Part shown: positions 48,778 through 63,069 of the stretch, piece by piece | How positions within the stretch are numbered: position 1 is the first letter of the stretch | Layout of the letters: every line of letters begins with the position of its first letter | From: Mastigias papua | Taxonomy: Eukaryota; Cnidaria; Scyphozoa; Rhizostomeae; Mastigiidae | Direction of reading: 5' to 3' | Length of the DNA: 64,000 nucleotides | NCBI GenBank assembly: GCA_964019165.1 | Contig: OZ025279.1 | Coordinates: forward strand, 9,760,617 to 9,824,616 | Position numbers and translations under genes: made by a program | Notes under the pieces: model-generated | What the model was told of the DNA's origin: nothing | Seen by the model: the letters and a program-made list of their open reading frames with translations, nothing else | Databases searched by the model: none

Positions 48778-51161
48778 CTAATGCTTTGGCCTCTTGCTTG
48801 TCTTCTGAGGCGCCCTTCGATCTAGCTTACTGGTCTTTTCTAGCTCCTTAGAACCTGATGAATTCTGGGTGTATCTGGTCACAGTGGAAACTCCATCAAT
48901 GAACCGAGTCTTGAAGAGTACATTAGCGTTATTGAACATGCCGTCCTTGAGAGAGACGACGATAAACTGCGAGTGCTTGAAATGTGATCTAAGCATTTGG
49001 CCTATGTTCTGAGTGTGTGATAGATCAAGGGCAGCGTCAACTTCGTCCAGAATGTATATTGGAGCAGGTTTGAAGAGTAACATGGCAAGAATGAGAGACA
49101 GCGCCACCAGTGATCTATGTCGAAAGGAAAGCGCGATCAGTCGGCTGGGTAAACATAAGAAGTTAAGAAAGAACAAAAAGCATAATGGACATTTATGACT
49201 GTTAAGATTCTATGATTGGAAGAGGAAAAGACTCAAAAAAATTATTTCAACAGGTTTCATTGTGAGAAAAATGAAGAGCATTTACTTCCGCAAGAAATTT
49301 AATGCGGAAAAGTTAAACATCATATGAAGAACAAACAAACATCTAAACGTGAATCCTGTTATCTTTCCTCAAGTACACATCTCCATGCTTTTTATATAAG
49401 AAAAAGGCTCCTGCTTGTAGCCTAGTTCCTTCTTAATACCTTGTCAAATCCATCTTTCAATGCATCATAAATGTTTATCACAATTATTGAAATTTCCAAC
49501 AAAAAAAACCAAGATAAGACAAATATTAGACCAATCAGGAACTCAGTATTTCAATTTATCTCATCAACTGAAAGAATAAGTTCGATTCCAGATTAATAAA
49601 AAAGATATTTATATTTTAAAACAACTTTTCAAGTCTACTATTGTCAATCAGCCTGCTAGTATTCCGTAAATATTCCCTAGTTTCTGTCTGATATCACTCT
49701 TACATTTCTGATACATTTGTTTCGCATAAAAAATATGTCATAATAAAAATAAAAGGGTCTTCATATCCCAAGAAAAACACTTACCGTTGTCCACCACTCA
49801 ATTCCGTCAAACTTTCTTTCCAAACACTTCCAAAGGCAACTTTGATTTCAAGGCCGTCCAACACAGTTCCTCCTTCTGGCGGTGATAACTTTGCATTGGT
49901 GCCGGGAAGGAGGGTGGAATAGATACTACCAAAGTCCTGTGGAACAAAATTTTAGCTAATATATAACTGAAACTAACTCTCCTTGCTTATAATCTAACAA
50001 TTCTGGCCTCTAAAATAGTGTCTAAAAAGTACTTACTAGATGTGGAAGAGGTTTAATTATAGCGAATAGGAAAGGGATAGAATTTGCTCTAATTTAAAGA
50101 AACTGTGTTGAAGAAGGTCATCTATATGAAAAGAGCACTGAGCAAAACACTGCCGAAGGCATTCTAGTCGATTTACAGCATTGAAAGGATTAGAGGTAGT
50201 AGGAGCTGTTTCTGAGCAGCAGCAGTTGTTTCTGAGGGAAATAATATCACCCTCAACTTATCAAAGCAAAGGGAAATGCACTTCTGGTGCATATACCCAT
50301 GTTAGCTTCACTTTCTAGCATCATTCTTGCCTTAAATAATTGCACGCAAGAGTAGTTCACAAACCTATTCAGGGTTCTCAGGGCATTTTTCAAAAACAAG
50401 TTTTCCGACTTTCAGGTTTTCCAGACCAAATCTTTAAAAATTCTCTGACCTGTTAACAATTTTCACAGCAGTTTTTGATGGACAAAGGAAATGATTTGGC
50501 ATATTTACCGACAATGAAGGAAAAACTGACAACAGTGTGAAAAACTCATTGACCAAAAATAATTCCCAAACTTTTCCAGATCTTGCAGGTTTTCCCTGAC
50601 CTCAGATTTAATTGCCTGCCATTTCCAGGTTCTCCAGACTCACGATAACTCTTCCGAGCTTGTTGACTGATTCAGTTAATAAAGATGAAAACATTCACAT
50701 AAACTAATAAATATAGCATAGCCGCCAAATGTTTAAGAGGCTGGTCAGATCTATTTTCTCCCAACCTAACTGACCAATCATCATGCCGGATCCTCACCAC
50801 ACACGTGCTCCGCAGTTACATTTAGGCCCATTTTGCATGCAGATTGGTCAGCTAGGTTGGGAGAAAACAGACATGATCAGAGGTCTCAAACATTTGACGG
50901 CTTAGCTAATCAATATTCGATTTAAGTCAATACGTAAGAAGAGCCGTGGTTCCATTGTTTAATCATCCGTCAAATAATTCCAAACTTAAATTCGCTCCAA
51001 ATGGTTGTGTGTAAAAAGCCTCTGAATCAAAGTACCTTGTTCACTTGCTCCCAGGCTTTTTTTAAAGCATCATTTTTCTTCATATCAAGCTCTTGTATAA
51101 CTTCTTCAATTTTCAGCTTATCGTTTTCCACGATTTTCTTCTTCTTCATTAAGTCATTGTA
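48778..51161 (-). CDS. SMC2: SMC2 exons: C-terminal ATPase head
   Basis: 51036-51161 begins [20 protein letters not shown]. 49785-49936 holds [20 protein letters not shown] and the ABC signature LSGGQR. 48778-49114 holds [20 protein letters not shown], Walker [11 protein letters not shown], the D-loop and the [11 protein letters not shown] switch segment. It ends in a basic, non-conserved tail ([16 protein letters not shown]) and TAG. All catalytic motifs expected in this half are intact. Confidence 0.98.
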
Positions 51162-54100
51162 CTTAAAATTAAAAACGCACAAAATTAAAGACAATGTGAA
51201 AAACTAAAACTGCACCAACTCAAACTGAGCAAACAACAAATACATTACTAACATGATTTTGGCAGCTTTGCTTTAATACAAAATTGTAGTTCATGTGGCA
51301 ATTATCAATCAAGAACAGTTTTCATTTATAAAAATGCTGTATTAATTTCAAGCAACATAATGCCAGATGCTTTGGGAAAGCTGAAATACACAGCAGAAGT
51401 TCATAAATTCAATAATATTTATTGCACAGAGAACTGGTCCCAGTACGACATAAAGATGATCGCAAAAGTGGCTGATATGTAATTAGTAATACAGACTGGC
51501 GAAAACCCGACTGGTGCTTTTATATGATAGGGCATAGATTATGGAAGAGAGTATACCTTTTCTTCAGCTTTACCAAGCATTGTCATAGCTCTCATATTGA
51601 CATTTTTACTCAACTTGTCTCGAGTATCCTCCAATTTATTGAGTTTTCTTGCAGCTTCCTTTGGATCAGTAGCCTCAAAATCATAAGCTGTATTTGGTTG
51701 GCCAAAATACTGCTTCTCAGTTGCGATCCAGTCATGTTTCGACAACATATGCTCCACCTTCAAATATCAAAGGTATCATTATTAGAAAAGAACAAACTGC
51801 AGAGTACAGACAAATGTCTTTCATGCCTTTTCGAGACGTCCAAATTGTGTACTAATCTCTCCTTCTTTCGGGTCCTCACCTAATTTTATACATACCCGTT
51901 TGACTGCATCTTGACTATCTTTTTTATTCTTTGTTATCTCATATTCTAATTCTTTTAATTGAATTTGCACATTTTTTGCTTCTTTTGCCAATTCATTTTG
52001 TTCTTTGACTTTTGCAGCAATTGTCTAAAAAGCATGCCATGAATGTAAACAACGATAACAAACATCACAATAATATGCCAGCAATAATATAACTTACGAA
52101 AGTCTCTAATGGTGGCAAATCAATGATAGCACAAAGGCGAAACACATGGGTGTGGAGAGGAAAGAGTATAAGAAATGTCAACAGATCAACGAGTAAAGAA
52201 GCAGTACTGCTAGGCATAGCAAAAAGACCGCCAGCGTTACTTGCCGGTGGCACACTTTTTAAATAGGGAAGATCTGCAGGCAAAGATTGCGAAAATGTGT
52301 TCTCAATAGCATCTAACGATTGATTGACAAACGTTGGTGGTAAATATCATGAATATAGCTTATTGATTTAGTTTTATATTTGGAAACTCGTGAACACAAC
52401 AAACAAAATGCACTGTACACAAGCTAGTCTTTCAATTCACTGTATCAAATTGACCTGTCTTTGAGACAAAATGATATTGAGGAAATCGTTACCCATTCAT
52501 ATATTTGCACCTCGTACAATACTAGCCTTTTGAGTACCCGCAAAGTATCATTGAAACAAACGAAGAGTGTGCCTGTGAAGCTTTATTTGTTACGATATTG
52601 TGCACAAAAAGATCAGCTTTTGCATAACTAATTCCTTCAGTTCCTACATGCAATTGTAAGCCATTGCATACACTTACAAGGAACTTCTAAGCTTCATATT
52701 ACTGAGGAGTACTTTTGGAGCAGAGATTCATTCTTCAACACCTTACTATTAAAATTTGCCCAACATTTTTTGAGAGAAAACTCTGCTCGCCGCCTCAAAA
52801 AGCTGCTAGTGACGTCAGACTGTTGATAATAAGTATGAATTATGCAAAAACTGTCGGTCAGTAATTCTATTCAGAGAACGAGAATATTTCCAAACAGCCA
52901 CAGATTTCTAATACGTCATGAAAGCAACTGTAAAACAAACTAAGATTGACTAGTTATAGATGTAACGCATGAAAAAGCTAAATTCTCATATGCTGTTCAG
53001 TCTCTAATCAAATTTACCTGACTACAGGCCTTCAATTCTCCTTTTTTGGTATTGAGTTCATCCTTTGCAGCATCAAGTACTCTCTACGTTATAAAATGAT
53101 ATTGTCAGATGTCAGGATACAGCTTAAAATGAGTTCTAGATACTACAATGACACTATTGCAGCCCTGAGTTGAAGTACAGTGATAATTATCATTTGCAAT
53201 CTACCTCAAGAATGCCTGCAGCACGATACAATGGGGGCACTGGCCACCCTACCTCGGCCCAAGGGGGCAAAGGGAGGGGGTGGGACTGATTTGGAAGTAG
53301 ATTTAGCGAACATTCCTATGGGCAGTAGTTGTGTCACGATCCTTCTTACCATAGCATGCCCTTAAGTATGAAATCTAACCAAGAAAATAGTATTGTGTAT
53401 GATAGGACACTAAAAAGTAATATATTTGGTGCCCTACATAGAGTTTGTTCCCTTTGCCCTTTCCTGCACAGGCATCCATGAACTTTCTAGATCAAGTATT
53501 CGTATCAAGTTAAACTAAATAACCCGAATACGAGATGTCAAATTTCTTATTTACCTTGCTGTCGCTCGCAGCCTCCTCTAACTTTTCGACATTCTTCTGA
53601 ACTTTTTCTAAGGCTTCATCAAATGTTTTCAGCTAGATGAGAAGGGAAATTTCCATAAAAAAAATAAATAACATAATATGAAAACAGGTTTCCAAACATC
53701 AGACTTCATAAACTATTCAAGATTTATCCAGAAGTATAAAAGAAGCTTCTATCGTGTGTGTGCTTCACTGCAAAGTACAATGCTACTTGAATAGCACGTA
53801 CTTCACGTACATTTGAATCTATTATGTGCTTGGAATGACTTTGTATGGGGGGATTTGAAGAGGCACACATGTGAAGGACAAATATGAAATAAGCAAAAAC
53901 CTGCTCTTGCAGAGAATTGATCTCATTTTGCAGCTCTTCGACTTCGAGTCGCATTTCAATGATTTCCTGAAAGAAAAGGCAAGATTAAATCAGCCTTTAC
54001 TGAACTTTGATATTCGATAGAAAAAGTTTACATGCAAATCAATATTCCAATATGCTGCTCATTGTCACCACTAAGACAACACATTAACAGATGGAGCGTT

Positions 54101-57100
54101 GCACATAAATAATGGATTCTTTCCAAGCAGTACATGAGATAGTGCGATATTATACATAGTATTAAGACTCAGCAGAGTTCATGCCGAGGTGCTGTACTTG
54201 TCTGAAAATAACAGTAATAGTCCAAAAATTCATCTTCAAAATATCGACAAAACTATGATAGTATAGCTCAAATTTAAGGCTTGCGATTGAAGTACACAGA
54301 CACACAGACACACAGACACAAGCACGCTAGCAGTGAAAAAACTGAAAATTAATAAATGCAAACAAGAAACCTGCTCCTTCTCCTTGAATTCCTTCACAGA
54401 GCGCTCAGCTTTTCGCTTAGCATTGTTCATGTCATCTTCAGCTCTTTTCAGCTCTTTTTCCCGATGGAGTTTAGCATTCTGTCAATAAAAAGTAAGGTAT
54501 GAATTAGAATGTAACGAATACATTACAGAACATGATCGATTATAAAGCAGACAAGTAAAGATGGAATTCCCAATGTGATGAATTGAAGAATATTCAAACT
54601 CAAAATGTTTAAGGTTGCATATTTTCAAGAAAATACATCAACTGGAGGGCACTGATATTCAACAAACAAAACTTTTAATAAGAGCATTTAAATCTTCCTT
54701 TAGGATAACAAGAACTTTCACGATTGGTTCATATTTGCATTATGATTGGAGCATGGCCAACTTACACTGATTGTTTCTTGCAACTTCTTTCGACTATTCT
54801 GTAGCTCTTTTCTTTTGATAAAAATTGCAGGAAGACATCCTAGTCTGTTTCAAGAAGCACATTTATGAAGGACCCAGTTATCACAACAATGAAAAAGAAA
54901 CCAGGATAAGAGCTAGTAGAGAGAAGCTCTGCAACAAAAGGAAAAATATACCTTCATCATTGATTCGAGTTCGCTAGCTTTTTTACTTGCATCTGACTTC
55001 TTCTCTGTTGCCTTCTTTATTATCTCTTTCTGTACGTCTACAGTAACAAACATCAATTGAAGTATAAGCAGCAGTGTATGAAGAGTCAAGTATACACGGT
55101 GTGGCACAGGGAAAAACATCAGGTTACTAACTCGAATTCATTGACATTGCAAGAGACTCTGGTAGGGGTTTATGCTAACTATTGTGAGTCAAAATATTGT
55201 GATGACTACCAATCAAAATAAGTTCTAAAATGAGTTAAACAATATTATGACAATAGAAGGAATGCAGAAATAAGCTGGCTACTATCGATGATATTTTTCA
55301 ACAAAGATTGAAATTCTTCATGAGAAACACTGGGGGTAATTTTCTTCTTACTGATTTCCTCCTCTAGTCTTTTAATCTCTTCCACCTTGAGGTGATGTGT
55401 ACTTTGCTGCAGTCTTTCCTGCACAAGTTCAATTTCACGCAGCTTTAAATCGAACTGTTGCTTCAGGTGATTGAACCTAGAGAAAATACGAAAAGGTTTG
55501 ACATAATGCCATATTAATGAATGAGAATATGAATTTATTACTTATTTATTTGCTGTTTATCTAAAGTTGGGTAACCAAATAGCTACAAAGCGAATTCAGA
55601 CCAACAATTGAAAGTTGCACATTATCTTAAAAGTCTACAAGAAGTGTAATAAAAGTATCAAGGATGGTAATACAATACAACGGACTACCAACATTCCCTT
55701 TTCACAACATAACACACATTTAAGCATTTTCTGTACACTACTTATCATAATGTTAAATATTGACGACAATATGTGTCTACAAAGAGTAGAAACAGTCATT
55801 ATGATAATATGGCAAAGCTATCAAGTAATCTTTTCCTCAAGTCTAAAGATAGCGACTTAAAATAAATACTTCCCAAGATCACATATTCCTTATTTCAATG
55901 CATGAGGCCGATGCTGATGCCTTAAACCAATGCTGAAATGAAGGCGTAGATGCCTAAAAGCTATTTCAGATTTGAGAATGCATCGGCCTATTTACTGCGA
56001 ATAAAATCTGCATAGTTTAAATTTGTTTTGAGGAGAAGTGGAGGGGGGGGTATCCTTCCATCAGGGAATACATAAGTACGTTTGGCCTGCACAGTATGCA
56101 GAGAGTGATAGTTATAGTGTTTAACATAACATATCATTTACGATTCAATAGCTATAGAGTACAAATAATTGATATCCCTTCAAACTGCTGACAATACATT
56201 CGCCATAGATAATAACATCTTCATATACATAACATACTCATCGGCTTTCTTTTTTAATACTGCAAGCTCTTTCTTGGCTTCCTGCAATACTATCTGCTTT
56301 TCTTCAAGCTTTGCTTCAGCTTTCATAAGCTCTTCCAGCTTTTCAAGTACGGAGGCTCTCTGAGCCCGGGCTCCTGTTGTCAAAGAAGAGACCTTGGTGT
56401 ATTAACATTCTATCAGAAATCCAGGCCGAATGTTTGATCGCAAATGGCTTTATTTTTTAATGGAAATTATTTTTCTAAATTTTGAATCACAAGTTATGTA
56501 AATCAATCGATATATCGGTAGTTTTTCTACACAACAATCATTATTACATTTTCTAAGGAAATTCTCGTTCACAAAATTAAAAAGTCTTGGAACCTGTACT
56601 AACAGCAACAGTCCATTATCTATTAACAGCAGATTCTGTGATACCACAGAAAAAAGGAAGGAAAGGCAAAAGAAGAAACAACTATGAAGCTTGATTTTTC
56701 TACAAAACAATCTTGACAAGCTCTCATTCTATTATTGAAACTTGATTAGAAGCCATACCTCCTGTTAACGTGCCAGCCGGATCGATGACATCGCCCTCTA
56801 ATGTAACTGATTTAGCTTTTATGTCTTGATCAAATGAAACCTAAAATCAGGAACATCCACACACAGAAACTCAGTACAGTAACTAAAGGAGTATCTCTAT
56901 TGGCATACTAAAATTGACTCAATACCCACAAATTCCAGATGTAGGACTATCAGTTATATATGTGAAGTACCTCTCAAACGGCTCCCAATCTACTATCAAG
57001 AAGAGGGCGTGCCATATAGATTGAAAAATATCCAGTTTTTAAAAAAGTAATTCAGCACGCTCAGCTCAAAACCACAAATGGAATTTAACTTCTATAATTC

Positions 57101-60100
57101 AGGTGAGTTCTTGGGCAAATTCGAAGTAATGAATGGCTGGACGGTCTTAAAAACCATTGGCATTGCGATATACACCAAAGTTAACATCTAAATTAGAGAA
57201 GACACACGATGGTACATGTAGAAGAGGAGCTCTAGTATAGTCCAAAGAACTGTGATAACTGTCTGGATAAAATTAAAGCGCAACAAACGTGTTAGGACCT
57301 GAAACGACCTTAATAAACGTACTGAATAGCCACCAGATGGTAATGGATTTGGTCTGCAAGGTAACTATCACTTAGCAGTTTACATCAAGGCCATGGAAGT
57401 ACTGGACCGGAATTCTGTAATTATCAATTATCGCTAAAGATTCTTCTGCATTTGTTGGCGTTGAAAATCAATACTCGTGTAAGAAACCCGGGTAATCAAC
57501 CAAAATCATAGATGACTCCAGCGGTCTATACCACGAAAAGAGCCATGACAGCTTTAATTTGCATAACTATATAATGAAAGAGATCTTGCGTACAAATTTT
57601 CTAAGTATAAGGCGTGGGCCCGCACAAACGTACCTTTTTAGCATGCTCTATGTTGGCGCAGACGAAGGTAGAGCCAAACACAAACTTCATTGCAGCTTCG
57701 ATTTCTTTTTCATATCCAACAAGGGAAATGGCTGAGTGCACATTATCTTTTCCAACCTGTCAAAAAAAATAAAAATAAAGGTTCTATTTGAATAAGAATT
57801 TTAAGAAATTATGAAAGACCGACAATACTATCAGACATATTACACAGAAAATTATATATATTCTCAATGGTGATACAATCATTAAAATCAACATGAAACG
57901 ACATTAGTAATATCATTATCAAGCAATAAATAAGCTCTAAAGACAAATAAACACAGAAAAATCTGCATCAAAGCAATTAGATGAGTAGATGAATCTAAAA
58001 AAATTCATGCTTCCAGTGGTATCTTATTGGAGTTTCCTTTGTTTGTATATATTTATTTATGCCAAAACAAAAATAGATGAATAATTAAATGAAAGGGTGT
58101 AACATGATTTAAAAAGCTGCATAATGAAAATAACAAATCAATGAACACTTACAAGTTTTCTGGCTTTCTTTAAAACATCATCATTAATAGTTCGTGCTGA
58201 TATTTTATTCAGCGGAATAATCGTAACGCGTCGCTTTAATTCTCCTTTTTGCAGCAATTGCTTCCCTGTTTGTTCAGTGTCCACCACTACATTGTACAAC
58301 TGAAAAACATGAAGAACAAAGGACGGTGTATAATGAGACAATAATTGATGGAAATCTTTTTGAATCTAAAACATATAAAAAAACATGGAAAATAAGTGAT
58401 ACCAGATTAAGATAGAAAAACAATTTACTGAAAGAAAGGAGAAAATGGATTTCCTAATACATGGTTTCTACATATTCTGGCTAATAATTTTCCCTGACGT
58501 CTCTTGACTTTCTTCTTCAAAATGAAGGCGTTTTTCCTGACTACAAACTAGAAATACATAATATTTTTCTGACCAACTGGTGTTATGAATGATGCGAGCG
58601 ACTGACCCATGATATAAAACTAAGCAATTGAGCACATCTTTTCAATTTGGGGAAGAAAAGGAGGCTCACTGCTCAACTATCTCTTTAACCGCCTTTTGCA
58701 GGATTCACTCAAATTCAACATTGTATTCTTCCTATTTCACATTACGTGACGTCGTCAACAAAAGGCAGCACTTCGATAGAACATATCATATTGTACATCA
58801 ATTGCACTTCTTAAAAAGAAAATGGATAAAAGAACACATCGGCATTTAGTGGAAAGATTCGACAACATCAAAACCTTTGCTCAATCTTGAAGCACTTCGT
58901 GCATTAGGTACATACTTTGCAAATAAATTGAATCAATTCTCATTAATAAAGTACACACTCACCCTCCCTCCAGCAGTAACTTCAAGACCGGTTGCTGTTT
59001 TCATATTTTTCACTTTAAACAGTCTGCATACCAACCCCTTTACCTGGAAGTAAATATTTAATATTCTACTTCCAATCAGCTAAGAAAAACAGTCTTTAAA
59101 ATTCTTTCTATTAGACAAAACAATCCTGAACAGAAGGGCCAGCGATTATCGAGCAAAGACAAGTGGTAATACTTGACAAATCACAAGCAACAGCTGAAGA
59201 AAAATCTTCGATTTGTCAGCAATTAATGACATGAGCGCCAGGTAGAACCTCTCTGCCTATGTCTGGGCCTCTCATGTCCCCCTCCAAAACAACTGTGGTA
59301 TTGCATGCGGTGGATTACTATTTGAAGCTCTAATCAACTCCTCCAAATCTTTGAAAACTACAACTGATGGGAACATAATATCAAAATGCCACTATCAACA
59401 AGGAAATGTGATAGGCCACCACGGTGTGCAAACTGTGCAAAAAACATAAATCAGTAAAAAACCATACCTTTGATCGATCAAAACTGGGCAGTGGGTTCGA
59501 GTAATCGAAGACGAGGTGCGGAAATCTATAAATAGGGCGGTTAACATAGTAATCATAGTAAGTATACACTGCTAACAATGTTCTTCTTACATATCATTCT
59601 TTAATATATGACATGGATCCAACTAGGTACACAATACAAAAGAAACAATGATTATATGTTCCTTGGCATAAAAGAACTTTATCACCTCTGTATGATGCAA
59701 TTTACAAGGATCTGAGACTCCAACATAGACGGTTGTGACCATAGCGCACAAAACTAAGAAACAATTCTCCACGAGGCATACAATTGCATACTACCAACGG
59801 GGATCCCAAAAAACTCTAAGGGATCGGAAAAATCTAAAAATTAATAAGCTTCCATCTTTATTACATATCTTAGAGCAGTTTTAATTACATAGTTAAAGAT
59901 TCTCGTGTAACTATTCAATGAGAAATGAAAACAGGCTGTCATACTTCAACTCCAAATTCTCGATTTCGTTTTGAAGCTGCTGGGCCTCCTTCTCTAAGTT
60001 ACCGCTGAAGAAAGGAAGAATTGTCCAACAATTAGAGAAGATCTCTGCGAACACAGAACGAATGCTTTGAAATAAAAATTTTGGATGATATACAAAACGT

Positions 60101-63069
60101 AAACATGCACTCTTTCAGAAACTGAATTCAAAACGTAACAATGGTTCCTCACACTTTTGCCATAAGTTCTAAGTCCTTTCCTTCCTGAAAGTTCAACTTG
60201 TCCATCTCAGCCTAAAAGAGAGATTAACACCTCTTAACGTCGAATACTCCTTGTATAAGAATATCAAGGCTCGATTTACCAACAAAATAAGAGCACTGCG
60301 AGAACATGCTCAGCTTCAGGTGAGAATTTTCAAAAGCACTCAACTACCAACATTATCTTGCCAAACAGTGGAGTAACCGGCATAGGCTGGGGGTAGAGCA
60401 CCGCCTAAAGGCCTCCAAGCCAATGAGGCCCCTCAGAAGTTTTCAAGGGACAGGCAGTCTCTTATTGCTCCTATTCTTCCTTATTGATAAAAGTCCATAT
60501 TGGTCACTTTGTCTAGATTTTTGAAAAGATTCCAAAGCCTGAAAAGGTCCAAACAAAACACTTACGTTGCCACTGCTGCTAATAAGGTTGCTAATAAATG
60601 TCAATATTCATAGCTTTATTTTCAACAGCAGCCAGGATGGAATATTTTGGACACTGTATATTGCACTGTACTCAGCAGGAAAACTAAAGTATCAAAACCG
60701 AACAAACGATCCCTCATGGCAGTCTTAGTATAATAGGCTTAGGGGGATTTCTTATGATAAGAATTTTTAGTTCAACTTCATGTATCACCAAACTAAGACA
60801 TTCATGTTGTCTAAGTAATCAAATTATATCCGCAACATTAACTGGCTTTACTTTTATGGATTTCCATATATTGCGTACCCTTTGCTTAACAGTTTCAAAA
60901 CACAAAACGACAATTTAAGAACACCATTGCACAGGTGTTTTGATAACGAAACTCCCTTGAAAACAAACTAACTTCTATCTTTTCTTGCTCCTTTTTCAGC
61001 TTTTCGGCAACGGCGACATCTTTCTCATACCCCTTTTCTGTCGATTTCAAATCGGCCTTCTTTTTCTTTAGTTCACTTTCAGAATGTTTCAGCCTATTGG
61101 ATCGATACAATCTCATTAAACGGAAAAAATCAGAAGCACTTTGCACAAAATTAACCTAACTTTGTTAACATGTCTGCTGCCCTGTTCAAGTAAGAAACAA
61201 AACAATAAACCAGATAGTTGGAAACTGGTTTTATACGATAAAGATCTGTAGATTACAACCAAAACCTGCGCATAAGAACCTCCATTTACTACGAACATAC
61301 AGACTGAGTTGTTACAATTTAGTTTCAGTTACTTGGAATCTTTTCAGCCTGATATTCCGATTAGGCTATATAAATGTTTCATTCTATATCCAGTAAGAAA
61401 TAAATTCAGTCTGTTTGCAAAACAGTCCCATTTCATGTATTCTACAAAAGCATTACATAAATTCCGTAGTAGGCAGCATACGTTTCAAATCTTTGATTGG
61501 CTGAGAGCTCTCAGTCAGTTAATGATCAGGAATCTATGCCGAAATAGGCAAGGTCTGCAGAGATAAGATTGTTGTTACCAACTTGCACACCAATTACTAG
61601 TGCTACCTCATCACACAAAAATATGAATAGGTTCAATTCAAAATCGATGTACGGATTGAGTGTCGTTGCCGTAGCATTGAATGGTAGAGTGGGGAGTTCA
61701 GGAAACAAATGGCCTAAAGTAATATACGAAGATTCAGCTAAAATAATAAACTGCATATAAATTCAAAGGAACCAAATCATATAAGCATGAACTCTGAACA
61801 TACTTCATTTGGGCTTGTTTTATTTCAGTTTCTGATTCACTGATGAGATTTTTAGAGTCTAGAAAGGGATGAAAGCGCCATGATCAATACAATACGACAA
61901 TGGACAAATTGCACATTTGGTCTAGATGAGAAATAAAGTTTACAAAGCAACATTTAAGATCTAAGACTATTGATATTATGACCTCTGATTCCATTTGAAC
62001 AATAGAACAAAGCTTTCTTTTCATTCTATTTGCGATAAAAATAACCCAAAAAAACAAGTAAGTTCACTGAATCAATCAAAGGCAACTGAGATTTTTCGGT
62101 CAAATTGTCAGAGAAGATGGCCTAAAAATGATAGTACTCGAAGGAAAAATTGATGGATGAAGATCTAGAGGTAGACAAAGGAAAAAATAGCTTGGTGATT
62201 TAGCTATGGTAGCAGGTAGCATCAAGAAAGGAGAGATTTTCCACCTTGTTCAAAATCGAACCCGCTCAAAATCTTTCCCACCAACGTCATTAACTGACGT
62301 AGTACTTAAAGAAGAGCTCTATCTTTTCTGTAAAAAACCTATTACAATTAGGTTGGAATACACGGATGAAACATGAAGGTACTTTAAAGGCTTACCCATT
62401 AGTTGATCTGCCAATGTCTTATCCTCTCCATCTGCATTACTTGATAGGCCAGCAGAAACAGCATGAAAATGCTTCTGCGCAGTAGCAATAGCTTCCTCAT
62501 CCGCTTTACTTTTCTCTCCAAGCTTTTTCAAAGCCTCTTCCATCTTTGCAATATCCTTTTCCTTGGTCTTTAGCTGCACTTCATCCTTGAAGACGAAAGC
62601 AACGAAATCTTCAGATCTTGAGTAGATCAAGCACTATTTCAAGAGCGGCTGAGGTTCAAGACAAGCCTGGTCTTAATTCGATTGGAAATACCCCTTTACA
62701 TCGTCACTAAAAGTGTCCCCTGCAAAGCAGCATCTCTATCATCTTCTACAATGTATACCATAATGCATCAGATGAAAATGCTGTGACCTACATAGAACAA
62801 CCATCAACAATCGGTATATATAAATTCAATGGTAGCACAAGTAACAATGATCAGTCAAATCGGATAAATGGCCATGGATGTTCGTTAAATACTGATCCAA
62901 GCCAAATGAAAATACGCCAGAAAAAAGGCGATGAATAATAAATCATGAAAACCAAAGGGACTTAAAAATTTACATCAGTTATATTCTTATTCATTTCCTT
63001 CTTCTTCTTCTCTTCTGCTCGCAATGCTTCTTTTCCATGTTTCAAATCTGAATTCACCTTAACGTCAAT
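48778..63069 (-). CDS. SMC2: SMC2, condensin core ATPase subunit (N-terminal third missing)
   Basis: SMC2 pairs with SMC4 in condensin I/II to compact chromosomes in the nucleus. Exons seen, 5' to 3': 62974-63069, 62396-62585, 61804-61858, 60973-61093, 60153-60211, 59945-60004, 59468-59525, 58963-59043, 58153-58299, 57634-57756, 56759-56840, 56238-56373, 55352-55476, 54952-55037, 54371-54478, 53901-53966, 53555-53632, 53018-53083, 51896-52024, 51557-51757, 51036-51161, 49785-49936, 48778-49114. Phases chain and total 894 codons with the stop, close to residues 310-1197 of human SMC2. Order seen: end of first coiled coil, hinge, return coiled coil, C-terminal ATPase head. The Walker A head exons should lie beyond position 64000. 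Confidence 0.97.
50369..50650. repeat. Interspersed repeat in SMC2 intron, copy 1
   Basis: It opens TCAGGGTTCTCAGG, contains CAGGTTTTCCAGAC and CCTGACCTCAGATTTAAT, and ends near TCCAGACTCACGATAAC. The same order of blocks recurs at 63326-63632. Confidence 0.75.
50719..50905. mobile_element. MITE in SMC2 intron, about 187 bp
   Basis: Left TAGCCGCCAAATGTTTAAGA and TTTCTCCCAACCTAACTGAC pair with right GTCAGCTAGGTTGGGAGAAA and CATTTGACGGCTTA. The arms are about 55 bp with several mismatches, leaving a centre of about 70 bp. It lies between SMC2 exons 51036-51161 and 49785-49936. Confidence 0.8.
51557..56373 (-). CDS. SMC2: SMC2 exons: descending coiled coil
   Basis: Nine exons of heptad-rich sequence run from [20 protein letters not shown] (56238-56373) to [20 protein letters not shown] and [17 protein letters not shown] (51557-51757). 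The H-D-W-I and N-V-N-M-R-A-M motifs near the end are typical of SMC2. The small exons 53901-53966, 53555-53632 and 53018-53083 are all phase 0-0. Confidence 0.94.
54293..54321. repeat. ACACAG microsatellite
   Basis: CACAGACACACAGACACACA-type repeats of about 29 bp lie just downstream in gene sense of SMC2 exon 54371-54478. Confidence 0.8.
56759..59525 (-). CDS. SMC2: SMC2 exons: hinge domain
   Basis: 59468-59525 [19 protein letters not shown], 58963-59043 [20 protein letters not shown] then EVTAGGR, 58153-58299 [20 protein letters not shown] and [11 protein letters not shown], 57634-57756 [20 protein letters not shown] and [15 protein letters not shown], 56759-56840 [18 protein letters not shown]. 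This is the SMC hinge used for heterodimerisation with SMC4, including the conserved V-T-L-x-G-D-V-x-D-P-x-G-T-L-x-G-G strand. Confidence 0.97.
60973..63069 (-). CDS. SMC2: SMC2 exons: ascending coiled coil
   Basis: Lys/Glu-rich heptad sequence. 62974-63069 has [20 protein letters not shown]. 62396-62585 has AEEAIATA-type text and the conserved [20 protein letters not shown]. 61804-61858 has [14 protein letters not shown] and 60973-61093 [20 protein letters not shown]. The [12 protein letters not shown] block is diagnostic for SMC2 rather than SMC4, SMC1 or SMC3. Confidence 0.95.
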